From the NCBI GenBank assembly GCA_017881145.1, contig JADGRG010000708.1, forward strand, positions 1 to 5,684: 5,684 bases of DNA, in the 5' to 3' direction. The DNA is from Sandaracinaceae bacterium (lineage in GTDB: Bacteria; Myxococcota_A; Polyangia; Polyangiales; JAFGIB01). The notes beneath the pieces are model-generated. The model did not search any database. It was not told the origin of the DNA and saw only the letters and a program-made list of their open reading frames with translations. Below, piece by piece: positions 1 through 5,684 of the stretch; the stretch's first letter is position 1, and each line of letters begins with the position of its first letter. The position numbers and the translations under genes were made by a program.

Positions 1-2192
1 CCTCCGCGAGCTCAGTGGCACCCGGACACAGCGCCCAGCTCTTCGTGAACGTCGACACGCCGCAGGGCGTGCAGTGGGACCTCTACCGCATCGGCGATTA
101 CCAGGGCCATGGAGCACGGCTGCTGGCCTCGGGCCAACGGGCGGTGGTGATGCCGCAACCCAGTTGCCCGGTCGATCCCCAGACCGGGCTCATCGAATGC
201 GCGTGGCAGGCCAGTTTCACCGTCTCGTTCGACGCAAGCTGGCTCAGTGGATACTACCTCCTCAAGCTCACCAGCGACGCGGGACTGCAGGCGCATGTCC
301 CGATCATCGTGCGGGAAGCCTCGGCGCGCGCGCCGCTGTTGGTGCAGGCCAGCGTGGGGACCTGGCAAGCCTACAACTTGTGGGGCGGCACCAGCCTCTA
401 CAAGAACCAGCTGAGTCACAGCACCTACGGCGCCGCACGCGCGCACCGGGTCAGCTTCGACCGTCCGTATGGCAGCGTCAGCTTGTTCCTGAACGAGACC
501 AAGCTCGTGCGTTGGCTAGAATCGCAAGGTGCTGACGTCGCGTACACGACCAATGTGGACGTCGATGAGCACCCGGACACACTCCTGCGGCGCGAGCTGT
601 TCATGACCGTGGGACACGACGAGTACTGGTCCGTCGCCGAGCGCGACGCGGTCGACGCCGCACGCGCAGCGGGTGTGTCACTTGCGTTCTTGTCTGCGAA
701 CACCGCGTATTGGCGCGTCCGCCTGGAGTCCTCGAACACCGGCGTGCCCAGGCGCATCGTCACTTGCTACAAGTCCTCAACCCTCGATCCGCGCACGCAG
801 GCCACGGACACCACCGCGCTGTTTCGCGATCCACCGCATGCGCGTCCCGAGAACGCGCTGATCGGGATCATGTACGGCAACTGGTCCAGCTTCCCGGGGT
901 TTCCATTCGTCGTGCGTGATGCAAGCCACTGGCTGTATCAGGGAACGGGCGTGCGCGACGGCGACACGCTCGCGAGCATGGTCTACCTGGAATGGGACAC
1001 GGTGAGTGACAACGGCCAGGCTCCGACCGGCCTGGAGATCATCGGCGATTCGCCCGTGATCGCCAACGACGGCACCAGCCCTGCACATCAGAACGCGTCG
1101 GTCTATTATCCGACCCCGTCGAGCTTCGTCTTCGCGGCCGGCACGATCGGCTGGATCAACGGCCTGACACCCGGAGGAGTCGACACCCGAGTCGAACGCG
1201 TGATGCAGAACTTGCTGGCACGGGCAGGGCAGCCTCTGGCAAGCCTGACTACCACGAGCCCCACGCGCCCCAGCGATGTCGGCACGAGCAGCACGAGCAG
1301 CGTGCTCGCGGGCGACGCAGTGCGTGGCTACCGCGATGGCGTGGCCGCGCATGCCCGCTTCGATTCGCCGACCGGCTTGGCCGAAGGACCCGCTGGCGAG
1401 GTGTATGTCGCGGACACCGGCAACGCCGTCGTGCGCAAGGTCGAGCGCGGACAGGTCTCGACCTTCGCGGGTTGCGTGCCGGGAGCAGCGCGCGCCGGGC
1501 CGTGTTTCGTCGAGCCGGTCGGACTCGCCGCCGACAGCAGCGGCAACGTGTACGTGAGCGATGCCCAGGCCAACAAGATCTACAAAGTATCGCATGACGG
1601 CCATGTCCAACTCTTTGCAGGAACGGGAAGCGCGGGCAGTCACAGCGACCCCAACCCGCTGCGAGCAACCTTCAGCTCGCCGCGCGGCCTGACGCTCGAT
1701 GCAGCAGGAACGTTGTACGTCGCCGACCTCGGCAGTCGTGCGGTCCGCCGCATCGACGCGAACGGAGCGAGCAACGCCGTCATCGACGTCGACGGGCTCA
1801 CCGGCGTCGCCGTGGGCCCGGACGGGACACTCTACTACAGCTCGTACGGCAGCAAAGCCGTAGGGGTCGTCGTCAACCGCAGCGCGCAGGCGCTCGCCAC
1901 CGCTACGAACTCGGGCCCCGGCCCCGCGCCCGTCGCCTTGCTGGCGATGGAAGGGCTCGTCGCTGGCGCCGACTCGCTGCTGTTTTCCGACACCGGACAC
2001 GATCGCGTCCGGGCGGTGGCGCTGTCCGCGTCGCACACCGTGACCACGGTGCTCGGTGACGGCCGCGCCGGCAGCGCGATCGGCTCCGGCGCCACGACGA
2101 ACCTCGGCCTGCCGCGCGGACTCGCGAGATCAGGCCAAGGCTTTGCCGTCGCGGACTCGGCGAATCATCGCATCGTCCAATTCGCACGCTAG
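1..2192 (+). CDS. N,N-dimethylformamidase large-subunit-like domain fused to an NHL beta-propeller (5' partial)
   Basis: The 5' end is missing. The frame is open from base 3, and the first possible start (GTG at 15) lies inside conserved domain sequence (SVAPG followed by a beta strand), so the true start and any signal peptide lie upstream. Residues below count from that GTG (725 to the TAG at 2190-2192). Residues 1-405 look like the C-terminal domain of the DMFase large subunit. Visible motifs are YRIGDYQGHGAR (24-35), AYNLWGGTSLY (119-129), VSFDRPY (146-152), VRWLESQGADVAYTTN (165-180), GHDEYW (200-205), RPEN (277-280) and FAAGTIGW (373-380). DMFase uses a mononuclear iron held by two Tyr and one Glu; Tyr177, Tyr204 and Glu326 are my guesses for equivalents and need an alignment. 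A Thr/Ser-rich linker (about 408-432) leads to six NHL-like blades (about 436-725). The family includes amide hydrolases, but the substrate here is unknown. Export is likely but cannot be seen. The next gene in the same direction starts 78 bases later. Confidence 0.85.
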   Translation, partial: SASSVAPGHSAQLFVNVDTPQGVQWDLYRIGDYQGHGARLLASGQRAVVMPQPSCPVDPQTGLIECAWQASFTVSFDASWLSGYYLLKLTSDAGLQAHVPIIVREASARAPLLVQASVGTWQAYNLWGGTSLYKNQLSHSTYGAARAHRVSFDRPYGSVSLFLNETKLVRWLESQGADVAYTTNVDVDEHPDTLLRRELFMTVGHDEYWSVAERDAVDAARAAGVSLAFLSANTAYWRVRLESSNTGVPRRIVTCYKSSTLDPRTQATDTTALFRDPPHARPENALIGIMYGNWSSFPGFPFVVRDASHWLYQGTGVRDGDTLASMVYLEWDTVSDNGQAPTGLEIIGDSPVIANDGTSPAHQNASVYYPTPSSFVFAAGTIGWINGLTPGGVDTRVERVMQNLLARAGQPLASLTTTSPTRPSDVGTSSTSSVLAGDAVRGYRDGVAAHARFDSPTGLAEGPAGEVYVADTGNAVVRKVERGQVSTFAGCVPGAARAGPCFVEPVGLAADSSGNVYVSDAQANKIYKVSHDGHVQLFAGTGSAGSHSDPNPLRATFSSPRGLTLDAAGTLYVADLGSRAVRRIDANGASNAVIDVDGLTGVAVGPDGTLYYSSYGSKAVGVVVNRSAQALATATNSGPGPAPVALLAMEGLVAGADSLLFSDTGHDRVRAVALSASHTVTTVLGDGRAGSAIGSGATTNLGLPRGLARSGQGFAVADSANHRIVQFAR
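1282..1308 (+). repeat. 9-bp tandem duplication with small hairpin in the linker
   Basis: GCACGAGCA occurs twice back to back (1282-1290 and 1291-1299) and encodes the TSS-TSS run of the interdomain linker. The second copy also pairs with downstream sequence: CGAGCA (1294-1299), loop GCG, TGCTCG (1303-1308). It looks like replication slippage in a loosely constrained linker; no regulatory role is suggested. Confidence 0.6.
1320..2189 (+). repeat. NHL repeat region, probable six-bladed beta-propeller
   Basis: This is the C-terminal part of the first gene (residues about 436-725). Blades follow the pattern SPxGLxxDxxGxLYVADxxNxxVRxI, often followed by FAG. Clear copies start near residues 450, 499, 555 and 698 (SPTGLAEGPAGEVYVADTGN, EPVGLAADSSGNVYVSD, SPRGLTLDAAGTLYVADLGS, LPRGLARSGQGFAVADSANH). 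Two weaker copies start near 595 and 645; the one near 595 has lost the acidic D (YYSSYG). The last blade ends at the stop codon, so closure with the segment around 436-445 (VRGYRDG) is plausible. NHL propellers usually bind protein, RNA or carbohydrate partners. Here it more likely positions the enzyme than adds a second activity. The blade count is by eye. Confidence 0.8.
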
Positions 2193-2209
2193 CCGTGCTG
2201 GGGTAGCCT
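2181..2209 (+). promoter_or_regulatory. Candidate sigma70-type promoter for the membrane-protein gene
   Basis: TTCGCA (2181-2186, 4 of 6 to the -35 consensus) and TAGCCT (2204-2209, matching the three most conserved -10 positions) are 17 bases apart. The -35 element overlaps the last codons of the upstream gene. Transcription would start near 2216, giving a leader of about 55 bases before the GTG at 2271. The same TAGCCT hexamer lies just before the glycosyltransferase start near the right edge. This is a prediction from sequence only, and read-through from the upstream gene is equally possible. Confidence 0.35.
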
Positions 2210-2238
2210 ACACGCCACTCCTTCGCGATCGCGGCGCT

Positions 2239-2264
2239 GACCCGCGAGCGCCCACCCGCGGGTC
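2239..2264 (+). promoter_or_regulatory. Perfect 8-bp inverted repeat just before the start codon
   Basis: GACCCGCG (2239-2246) pairs exactly with CGCGGGTC (2257-2264) across a 10-base loop. The hairpin ends six bases before the GTG at 2271 and fills the place where a ribosome-binding site would lie. There is no run of T after it, so it is a poor intrinsic terminator. It could slow attenuated read-through or limit translation initiation. A 10-bp palindrome (CGCGATCGCG, 2224-2233) lies just upstream. Confidence 0.4.
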
Positions 2265-2270
2265 CTCCTC

Positions 2271-4157
2271 GTGGCACTGACGCAGATCTTCTGGGCACTG
2301 CTCGCGCTCCCCGGCTACGCGCTCCTGCAGCGCGTCTGGCCGAGCGCGCGCGCAGGCGGGCTCTTGCACCTGCTCGGGCTCAGCTACGTTGCGAGCTTCG
2401 CGTTGCTGTCACCCGTCTCGATCGTGAGCTACGCGCTGGGCCTGCCACTGTGGGTGTTCTCTGCGGCCTGCGTGCTCACGGTGGCCGCGGCGCTGGTGGC
2501 CCTGGGCGCCGGCCGCGCCGACCGTGAGCTCGTCGGCCTGTTGCGAGAGGAGTCCGTCTGGCCCTGGCTCGTGCTGGGCGCGCACCTCGTGCTGCAGGCC
2601 CGGGTCGGGGGCTATCTACTCGGCGACGCGCACACGCACATCGGCCGGATCCGGTACCTGCTCGAGCACGGCTTCTCCAACCGCGACATCTACCTCGCCG
2701 ACTATCACTTCCATCACATCTACCACACCAATTTGTTGTATGCGCTGTACGCGAGCCTGGCGCAGCTGACGCAGCAGCAGTACCTCGACACCTGGTTCTG
2801 GACGCAGGCTTGGGCGAAGCTGCTGGTCGCGGCCGGGCACTACAGCCTGGGCTACTCGCTGTCGAAGCAGCGCTGGGTGGGCTGGCTCGCGGCGCTGGTC
2901 GCGATCACCGCGAATGCCGGCGAGTCGTACACCCTGTACCCGAACACGCTGGCGGTCGGCTGGCTCCTGCCCACGGCGCTGGGGCTGGGGCTATCGGCGC
3001 TCACCGACAAGGCCGAGCGCACACGCCTGCTATGGGCGCTGAGCACGTTCAGCTTCCTGCTGGGGCAAGTGCACTCGCTGTACGCCATCTACCTGGGCCT
3101 GTTGCTGGCGCCGGTGTTCGTGGTGAGCGCGGCCGTCGAACTCGTCCGCGGCCGCCGCGCGTGGTGGCCGGTCGTCGCGCTGTGCACGCTGCTTTCAGGC
3201 TCACCCTTCGCGTTGATCTCGAAGTACGCGTTCTTGCCCGCCGCCAGTCCTGCGGACACGCAGCTGTTGGCTGCGCCAGCACAGGTGCAAGAACCGCCGG
3301 CGTGGGCCGCCCACTCGAAGTCCTCGGCGGTCGCTGCGGGCGGTGGCCACCTCGAAAAGCAGCTACGTGTGAGCGCCGACGGGCGCTACGTGTTCTTGCC
3401 CGAGCACATGGGCGGGCTCTGGTACGTCGCGCTCGGCTGGGCGGCGCTGCTGTGCGCGGCGTGGCTGCAGCGCGAGCGAGCTGATGCTTGGCTGGGCGCG
3501 GCGCTCTCGGCGCTGCTGTTGTCCGTGGGTCTCTTCGTGCCGTGGGCCTGCATGCTTCTCCTGCGCGTGCTGCAGGAGCCCTTCGCTGCGGCGCGATTGG
3601 CGACGGTCCTGTCGACGCTGCTGCTGACCGCCCTGTGCGCCACCCTGCTGCTGCTCGCACGACGCCTGCCAGCGCCGCGCATCGCACAACTCGTGGTGAG
3701 TGTCGTCGCGCTCGGCGCTGCAACGCAGCTCACGGGCCAGGCACCGCGCAGCTTCCGCGAACACCTCGACGCTGCGTTCGCTCCGGCCGAGCAACGCCGT
3801 GCCACCCTCGAGCTCATGCAAGCGCGGCGCAAGCTGCTCGCCGACACGATTCCCAGAGGGGCCACCGTGCTCGCCTCGGCTCGCATGGCACGGCAGCTGG
3901 TGATGGTCTGCGACTGCTTCGTGATCGCCGCCGACCGCGGCCACACGCACGTGCCCGGCATCGGCGCGCGGCGCGCCGACATCGACGTGCTCACCGCGCC
4001 TGGCACCCCGTGGCCCACGCGTCAGGCCTTGCTCGCACGCTACGGGGTGCACCACGTGGCCTACCCGCGCAACCGCGGCCGCGACTACCGCTGGACCCGC
4101 GAGCACGGTCGAGTGCTCGGCGCCGCGGGCGACTACGAGGTCGCCGAGCTGCGCTGA
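2271..4157 (+). CDS. Polytopic membrane protein, probable GT-C-type glycosyltransferase
   Basis: 628 residues. GTG 2271 is chosen because the frame is closed by a TGA at 2238-2240, no other start lies between, and the first hydrophobic segment begins at once (residues 4-20). No Shine-Dalgarno site is visible; the preceding CCTCCTC is the opposite (anti-SD-like) sequence. About 12-14 membrane segments span residues 4-316 and 383-488, with a polar loop at about 320-380. The first large loop (113-153) holds D119, H121, H123, H133, D144 and a cluster H146, H148, H149, H152. GT-C enzymes, which transfer sugars from lipid-phosphate donors at the outer membrane face, usually carry catalytic acidic residues in their first outer loop, so D119 is a candidate. 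The C-terminal soluble part (about 490-628) has the layout common in such proteins: IPRGATVLAS (527-536), a CDC pair (547-549), DRGHTH (555-560), then WPTRQALLARYGVHHV (581-596). I do not recognise the exact family; a polysaccharide polymerase or flippase-like protein is the alternative. The end overlaps the opposing epimerase gene. Confidence 0.75.
   Translation: MALTQIFWALLALPGYALLQRVWPSARAGGLLHLLGLSYVASFALLSPVSIVSYALGLPLWVFSAACVLTVAAALVALGAGRADRELVGLLREESVWPWLVLGAHLVLQARVGGYLLGDAHTHIGRIRYLLEHGFSNRDIYLADYHFHHIYHTNLLYALYASLAQLTQQQYLDTWFWTQAWAKLLVAAGHYSLGYSLSKQRWVGWLAALVAITANAGESYTLYPNTLAVGWLLPTALGLGLSALTDKAERTRLLWALSTFSFLLGQVHSLYAIYLGLLLAPVFVVSAAVELVRGRRAWWPVVALCTLLSGSPFALISKYAFLPAASPADTQLLAAPAQVQEPPAWAAHSKSSAVAAGGGHLEKQLRVSADGRYVFLPEHMGGLWYVALGWAALLCAAWLQRERADAWLGAALSALLLSVGLFVPWACMLLLRVLQEPFAAARLATVLSTLLLTALCATLLLLARRLPAPRIAQLVVSVVALGAATQLTGQAPRSFREHLDAAFAPAEQRRATLELMQARRKLLADTIPRGATVLASARMARQLVMVCDCFVIAADRGHTHVPGIGARRADIDVLTAPGTPWPTRQALLARYGVHHVAYPRNRGRDYRWTREHGRVLGAAGDYEVAELR
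4133..4157. other. Tail-to-tail overlap of two convergent genes
   Basis: The + strand membrane-protein gene stops with TGA at 4155-4157, and the - strand epimerase gene stops with TAG (CTA at 4133-4135). The last 25 bases of each gene therefore lie inside the other and there is no room for a terminator between them. Both ends look intact, and the shared bases encode only non-conserved C-terminal residues. Confidence 0.9.
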
Positions 4158-5212
4158 GCGCTCGTCAGCACCGCCACGATGCGCTGCGCCGCGTCGCCCG
4201 CGCCGAACAGCTGCGGTCGCGCATCGGGCCAGAAGCGCTCGTGCACGCACTGAGTGATCGCCTGCTCGTCCGCGTCGACCACCTTGTTCCAGCCCGCCGC
4301 CACCGTCTCCGTCCACTCCGTCTCCGGGCGCAGCGTCACGCAGGGCACGCCGTGGAAGTAGCTTTCCTTCTGCACGCCGCCGCTGTCGGTCAAGATCATG
4401 CGCGCGTGCTTCTCGAGCTGCTGCATGTCCAGGTAGCCGACAGGATCGATGAGCTTGATGTTGCCTGCAACGCTCTTGCCCTGCTCGCGCAGCCGCAACG
4501 CAAGCCGCGGGTGCTGCGGCAAGATCACCGGCTCGCCGGCGCGTCCGAGCGCGCCCAGGATGCGCCCCAGGCGCTCGGGGGAATCCACCGTGTAGGGACG
4601 ATGCAAGGTCACGAGCAGATACTTCTTCGCAGCCAGGCCCAGCTGCGCGAGCACGCGCGAGCGCTGCTCGGCGAGCGCGCCGAAGCGCAGGCACGCGTCG
4701 TACATGACGTCACCGACCACGTGCACGCCACGCTCGATACCCTCGCGACGCAGCTGCTCGGCCGCGCTTTGCGTGGGGCACATGAGCATGTCGGAGCAGT
4801 GATCGGTGAGCACCCGGTTGTGCTCTTCCGGCATCGCGCGATTGAACGAGCGCAGGCCTGCCTCGTTGTGCGCGATCTTGGTCTGCAGCTTGGCGGCGGC
4901 CAGCGCCGCGGCCAGTGTGGAGTTGGTGTCGCCGTGCACGATCACCCAGTCGGGTCTCTCACGCACGATGACCCGCTCGAAGCCCACCAGCATCTTCGCG
5001 GTTTGTTCGGCGTGCGAACCCGAGCCGACACCCAGGTGCACGTCAGGCGCGCGCAGACCGAGCTCGTCGAAGAAGATTTGCGACATGCCGTGGTCGTAGT
5101 GCTGACCGCTGTGTACGAGCACCTCGCTGACGCCCGCGGCAGCCAGCGCTGCGCTCACGGGAGCTGCCTTGATGAACTGCGGTCGTGCGCCAATCGCGGT
5201 GAGTACTTTCAT
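4133..5212 (-). CDS. wecB: UDP-N-acetylglucosamine 2-epimerase, non-hydrolysing (WecB family)
   Basis: 359 residues, close to the usual 360-380. The enzyme interconverts UDP-GlcNAc and UDP-ManNAc in the cytoplasm, feeding ManNAc or ManNAcA into surface polysaccharides. The ATG at 5210-5212 is chosen over an upstream TTG (5258-5260) because it gives the family's N-terminus, MKVLTAIGARPQFIKAAPVS, and has a short GGAG three bases before it. Visible family motifs are GARPQ with R10, SGQHYD (35-40), HGDTNST with D95 (93-99), NEAGLRS with E117 (116-122), MPEEHNR (127-133), H204 in LHRPY, the UDP-binding DSGGVQKES (276-284) and RPETEWTETVAAGWN (295-309). R10, D95 and E117 sit at the same numbers as catalytic residues of the E. 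coli enzyme. The usual HRxEN is HRPYT here. The TEW signature is also found in epimerases acting on UDP-2,3-diacetamido sugars (WbpI/WlbD type), but no other gene of that pathway is visible, so the substrate is not certain. It is divergent from the glycosyltransferase to its right. Confidence 0.93.
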   Translation of the reverse strand: MKVLTAIGARPQFIKAAPVSAALAAAGVSEVLVHSGQHYDHGMSQIFFDELGLRAPDVHLGVGSGSHAEQTAKMLVGFERVIVRERPDWVIVHGDTNSTLAAALAAAKLQTKIAHNEAGLRSFNRAMPEEHNRVLTDHCSDMLMCPTQSAAEQLRREGIERGVHVVGDVMYDACLRFGALAEQRSRVLAQLGLAAKKYLLVTLHRPYTVDSPERLGRILGALGRAGEPVILPQHPRLALRLREQGKSVAGNIKLIDPVGYLDMQQLEKHARMILTDSGGVQKESYFHGVPCVTLRPETEWTETVAAGWNKVVDADEQAITQCVHERFWPDARPQLFGAGDAAQRIVAVLTSAQRSSATS

Positions 5213-5230
5213 CGGCTCCGGCCGGGGTTT

Positions 5231-5242
5231 TCGGCGCGCCGA
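5231..5242. promoter_or_regulatory. 12-bp perfect palindrome upstream of the epimerase gene
   Basis: TCGGCGCGCCGA is identical on both strands. It lies 19-30 bases before the epimerase start codon and directly after a candidate -10 element read on the - strand, about where transcription would begin. That is a typical operator position for a dimeric regulator. GC-rich DNA yields such palindromes by chance, so the regulatory reading is tentative. Confidence 0.35.
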
Positions 5243-5270
5243 CTCTGACACGCGCGCCAAGACGGCTCAA
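5242..5270 (-). promoter_or_regulatory. Candidate promoter for the epimerase gene
   Basis: On the - strand, TTGAGC (complement of 5265-5270, first four bases matching the -35 consensus) is followed after 17 bases by CAGAGT (complement of 5242-5247, 3 of 6 to the -10 consensus). Transcription would begin near 5235, giving a leader of about 23 bases. The -10 hexamer is weak, and the call rests mainly on the -35 and the spacing. Confidence 0.3.
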
Positions 5271-5407
5271 CCCGGCCAGCCGCCCGCCCGTGGCTCGCGC
5301 TCGCAGGACGGGCCGTCCCGCCCCGAGGCGCATCGGGCTGAGACCCGCCATGGAGGAAAGGGCTTCTGGCCGACCACCTCAGCGAGGCAACTCGCAGTGC
5401 ATCGGTG

Positions 5408-5413
5408 TAGCCT
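5408..5413 (+). promoter_or_regulatory. Candidate -10 element (TAGCCT) abutting the glycosyltransferase start
   Basis: TAGCCT ends seven bases before the preferred GTG at 5421. A transcript starting at the normal distance from this element would begin at or beside the start codon and be leaderless, which fits the lack of a Shine-Dalgarno site there. No good -35 element sits 16-18 bases upstream (the best is GAGGCA at 18). If translation instead starts at GTG 5397, this hexamer lies inside the gene and is not the promoter. Confidence 0.3.
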
Positions 5414-5420
5414 GTGCATC

Positions 5421-5684
5421 GTGCGCCCGCTTCAGCTGCTGGTCATCAGCTCGCTCGTCCCCACCCGCAAGCGGCCCGACGTGGGGCTGTTTGTGGCACG
5501 GCAGATACGCTTGCTGGCTCGCCAAGACGTCGCGGTTCGCGTCGTGGTGCCGCGGCTGTACCTGCCCAAAGCCCTGGTGAGATACACGCAGTGGCCCGAG
5601 TTGAGCGACCCTGAAATCTCGCTGCCTCCGGGCGTACCGGCACGTCTCGCCTGGTACTTTCGACCGCCCGGTGCGGCCTTCACG
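5421..5684 (+). CDS. Glycosyltransferase family 4, N-terminal part (3' partial)
   Basis: The frame is open from the GTG at 5421 to the last base (88 codons, no stop), so the gene runs out of the window. The protein begins with a hydrophobic beta strand (LQLLVISSLVP, residues 4-14), then PDVGLFVARQIRLLARQ (19-35), a second strand VAVRVVVPRLYLP (37-49), and a later PPGVPARLAWYFRPPG segment (69-84). This is the usual start of the acceptor-side Rossmann domain of GT4/GT-B enzymes: an N-terminal strand, a GxFVxRQ helix, then VxVVxP. The catalytic and donor-binding C-terminal half (the EX7E region) is not in the window, so donor and acceptor cannot be named. GTG 5421 gives the typical N-terminus. 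The alternative, in-frame GTG 5397, adds eight residues and has GAGG nine bases before it, so the start is not settled. It probably acts in the cytoplasm on a lipid-linked glycan with the neighbouring genes. Confidence 0.75.
   Translation, partial: MRPLQLLVISSLVPTRKRPDVGLFVARQIRLLARQDVAVRVVVPRLYLPKALVRYTQWPELSDPEISLPPGVPARLAWYFRPPGAAFT

Noticed and set aside
15..17. GTG as the true start of the first gene
   Set aside because: The frame is open to the window edge and the residues around it fit the inside of the conserved domain, so the gene begins upstream.
777..2036. Open - strand frame of 419 codons opposite the NHL region
   Set aside because: Antisense to a region with clear repeated NHL motifs; composition is typical of a shadow frame and it has no start context.
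2224..2233. CGCGATCGCG palindrome resembling the cyanobacterial HIP1 octamer
   Set aside because: I noticed it only here. HIP1 is informative only when highly repeated, and the rest of the window does not suggest a cyanobacterium.
3363..4694. Open - strand frame of 443 codons opposite the membrane-protein gene
   Set aside because: Low-complexity Arg/Ala/Gln/Gly composition with no domain, crossing two well supported genes.
3488..5248. Open + strand frame of 586 codons spanning the end of the membrane-protein gene and the whole epimerase gene
   Set aside because: It is Arg/Ala/His-rich without any recognisable motif and runs antisense to a clear WecB-family enzyme. GC-rich coding DNA produces long shadow frames because stop codons are scarce.
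5258..5260. TTG start adding 16 residues to the epimerase
   Set aside because: The extra residues are not part of the family, whose proteins begin at the MKVL strand, and the added stretch covers the candidate -10 and the palindrome.
5306..5318. Small hairpin GGACG-GGC-CGTCC as a terminator
   Set aside because: Five base pairs with no T run, and no gene ends nearby.
5350..5362. GGAGG with an overlapping ATG, suggesting a gene start
   Set aside because: The ATG overlaps the GGAGG instead of following it, its frame gives a Cys/Ser/Arg-rich shadow product, and the frame with family 4 glycosyltransferase motifs is a different one.

Overview
The window is GC-rich bacterial DNA (by eye about two thirds G+C or more, with strong G/C third-position bias). 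It carries GTG starts and few clear Shine-Dalgarno sites. It reads as part of a cell-surface polysaccharide (capsule, exopolysaccharide or O-antigen) locus. The codon bias, the TAGCCT-like -10 elements and a secreted dimethylformamidase-like/NHL protein would suit a myxobacterium or another high-GC Gram-negative. That assignment is an inference, and no rRNA or marker gene is present to settle it. No mobile element, CRISPR array, tRNA or rRNA was seen.

Layout. (1) Bases 1-2192, + strand: a large gene cut by the left edge. It encodes an N,N-dimethylformamidase large-subunit-like domain joined by a Thr/Ser linker to an NHL beta-propeller. (2) Bases 2193-2270: a 78-base gap with a candidate promoter and a perfect 8-bp hairpin that ends six bases before the next start. 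(3) Bases 2271-4157, + strand: a polytopic membrane protein with a C-terminal soluble domain, probably a GT-C-type glycosyltransferase. (4) Bases 4133-5212, - strand: a non-hydrolysing UDP-GlcNAc 2-epimerase (WecB family), which overlaps the previous gene tail to tail by 25 bp. (5) Bases 5213-5420: a divergent control region with a 12-bp perfect palindrome and candidate promoters in both directions. (6) Bases 5421 to the right edge, + strand: the first 88 codons of a family 4 glycosyltransferase, cut by the window.

How the genes may work together. The epimerase would supply UDP-ManNAc or a related activated amino sugar. The cytoplasmic family 4 glycosyltransferase would build a lipid-linked glycan. 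The GT-C-like membrane protein would act on lipid-linked sugars from the outer face of the membrane. The dimethylformamidase-like protein, probably exported, could hydrolyse an amide, perhaps an N-acyl group on the glycan. That last role is a hypothesis from gene neighbourhood only. It is the most interesting possibility here, because no substrate is obvious for this enzyme-propeller fusion in a sugar locus.
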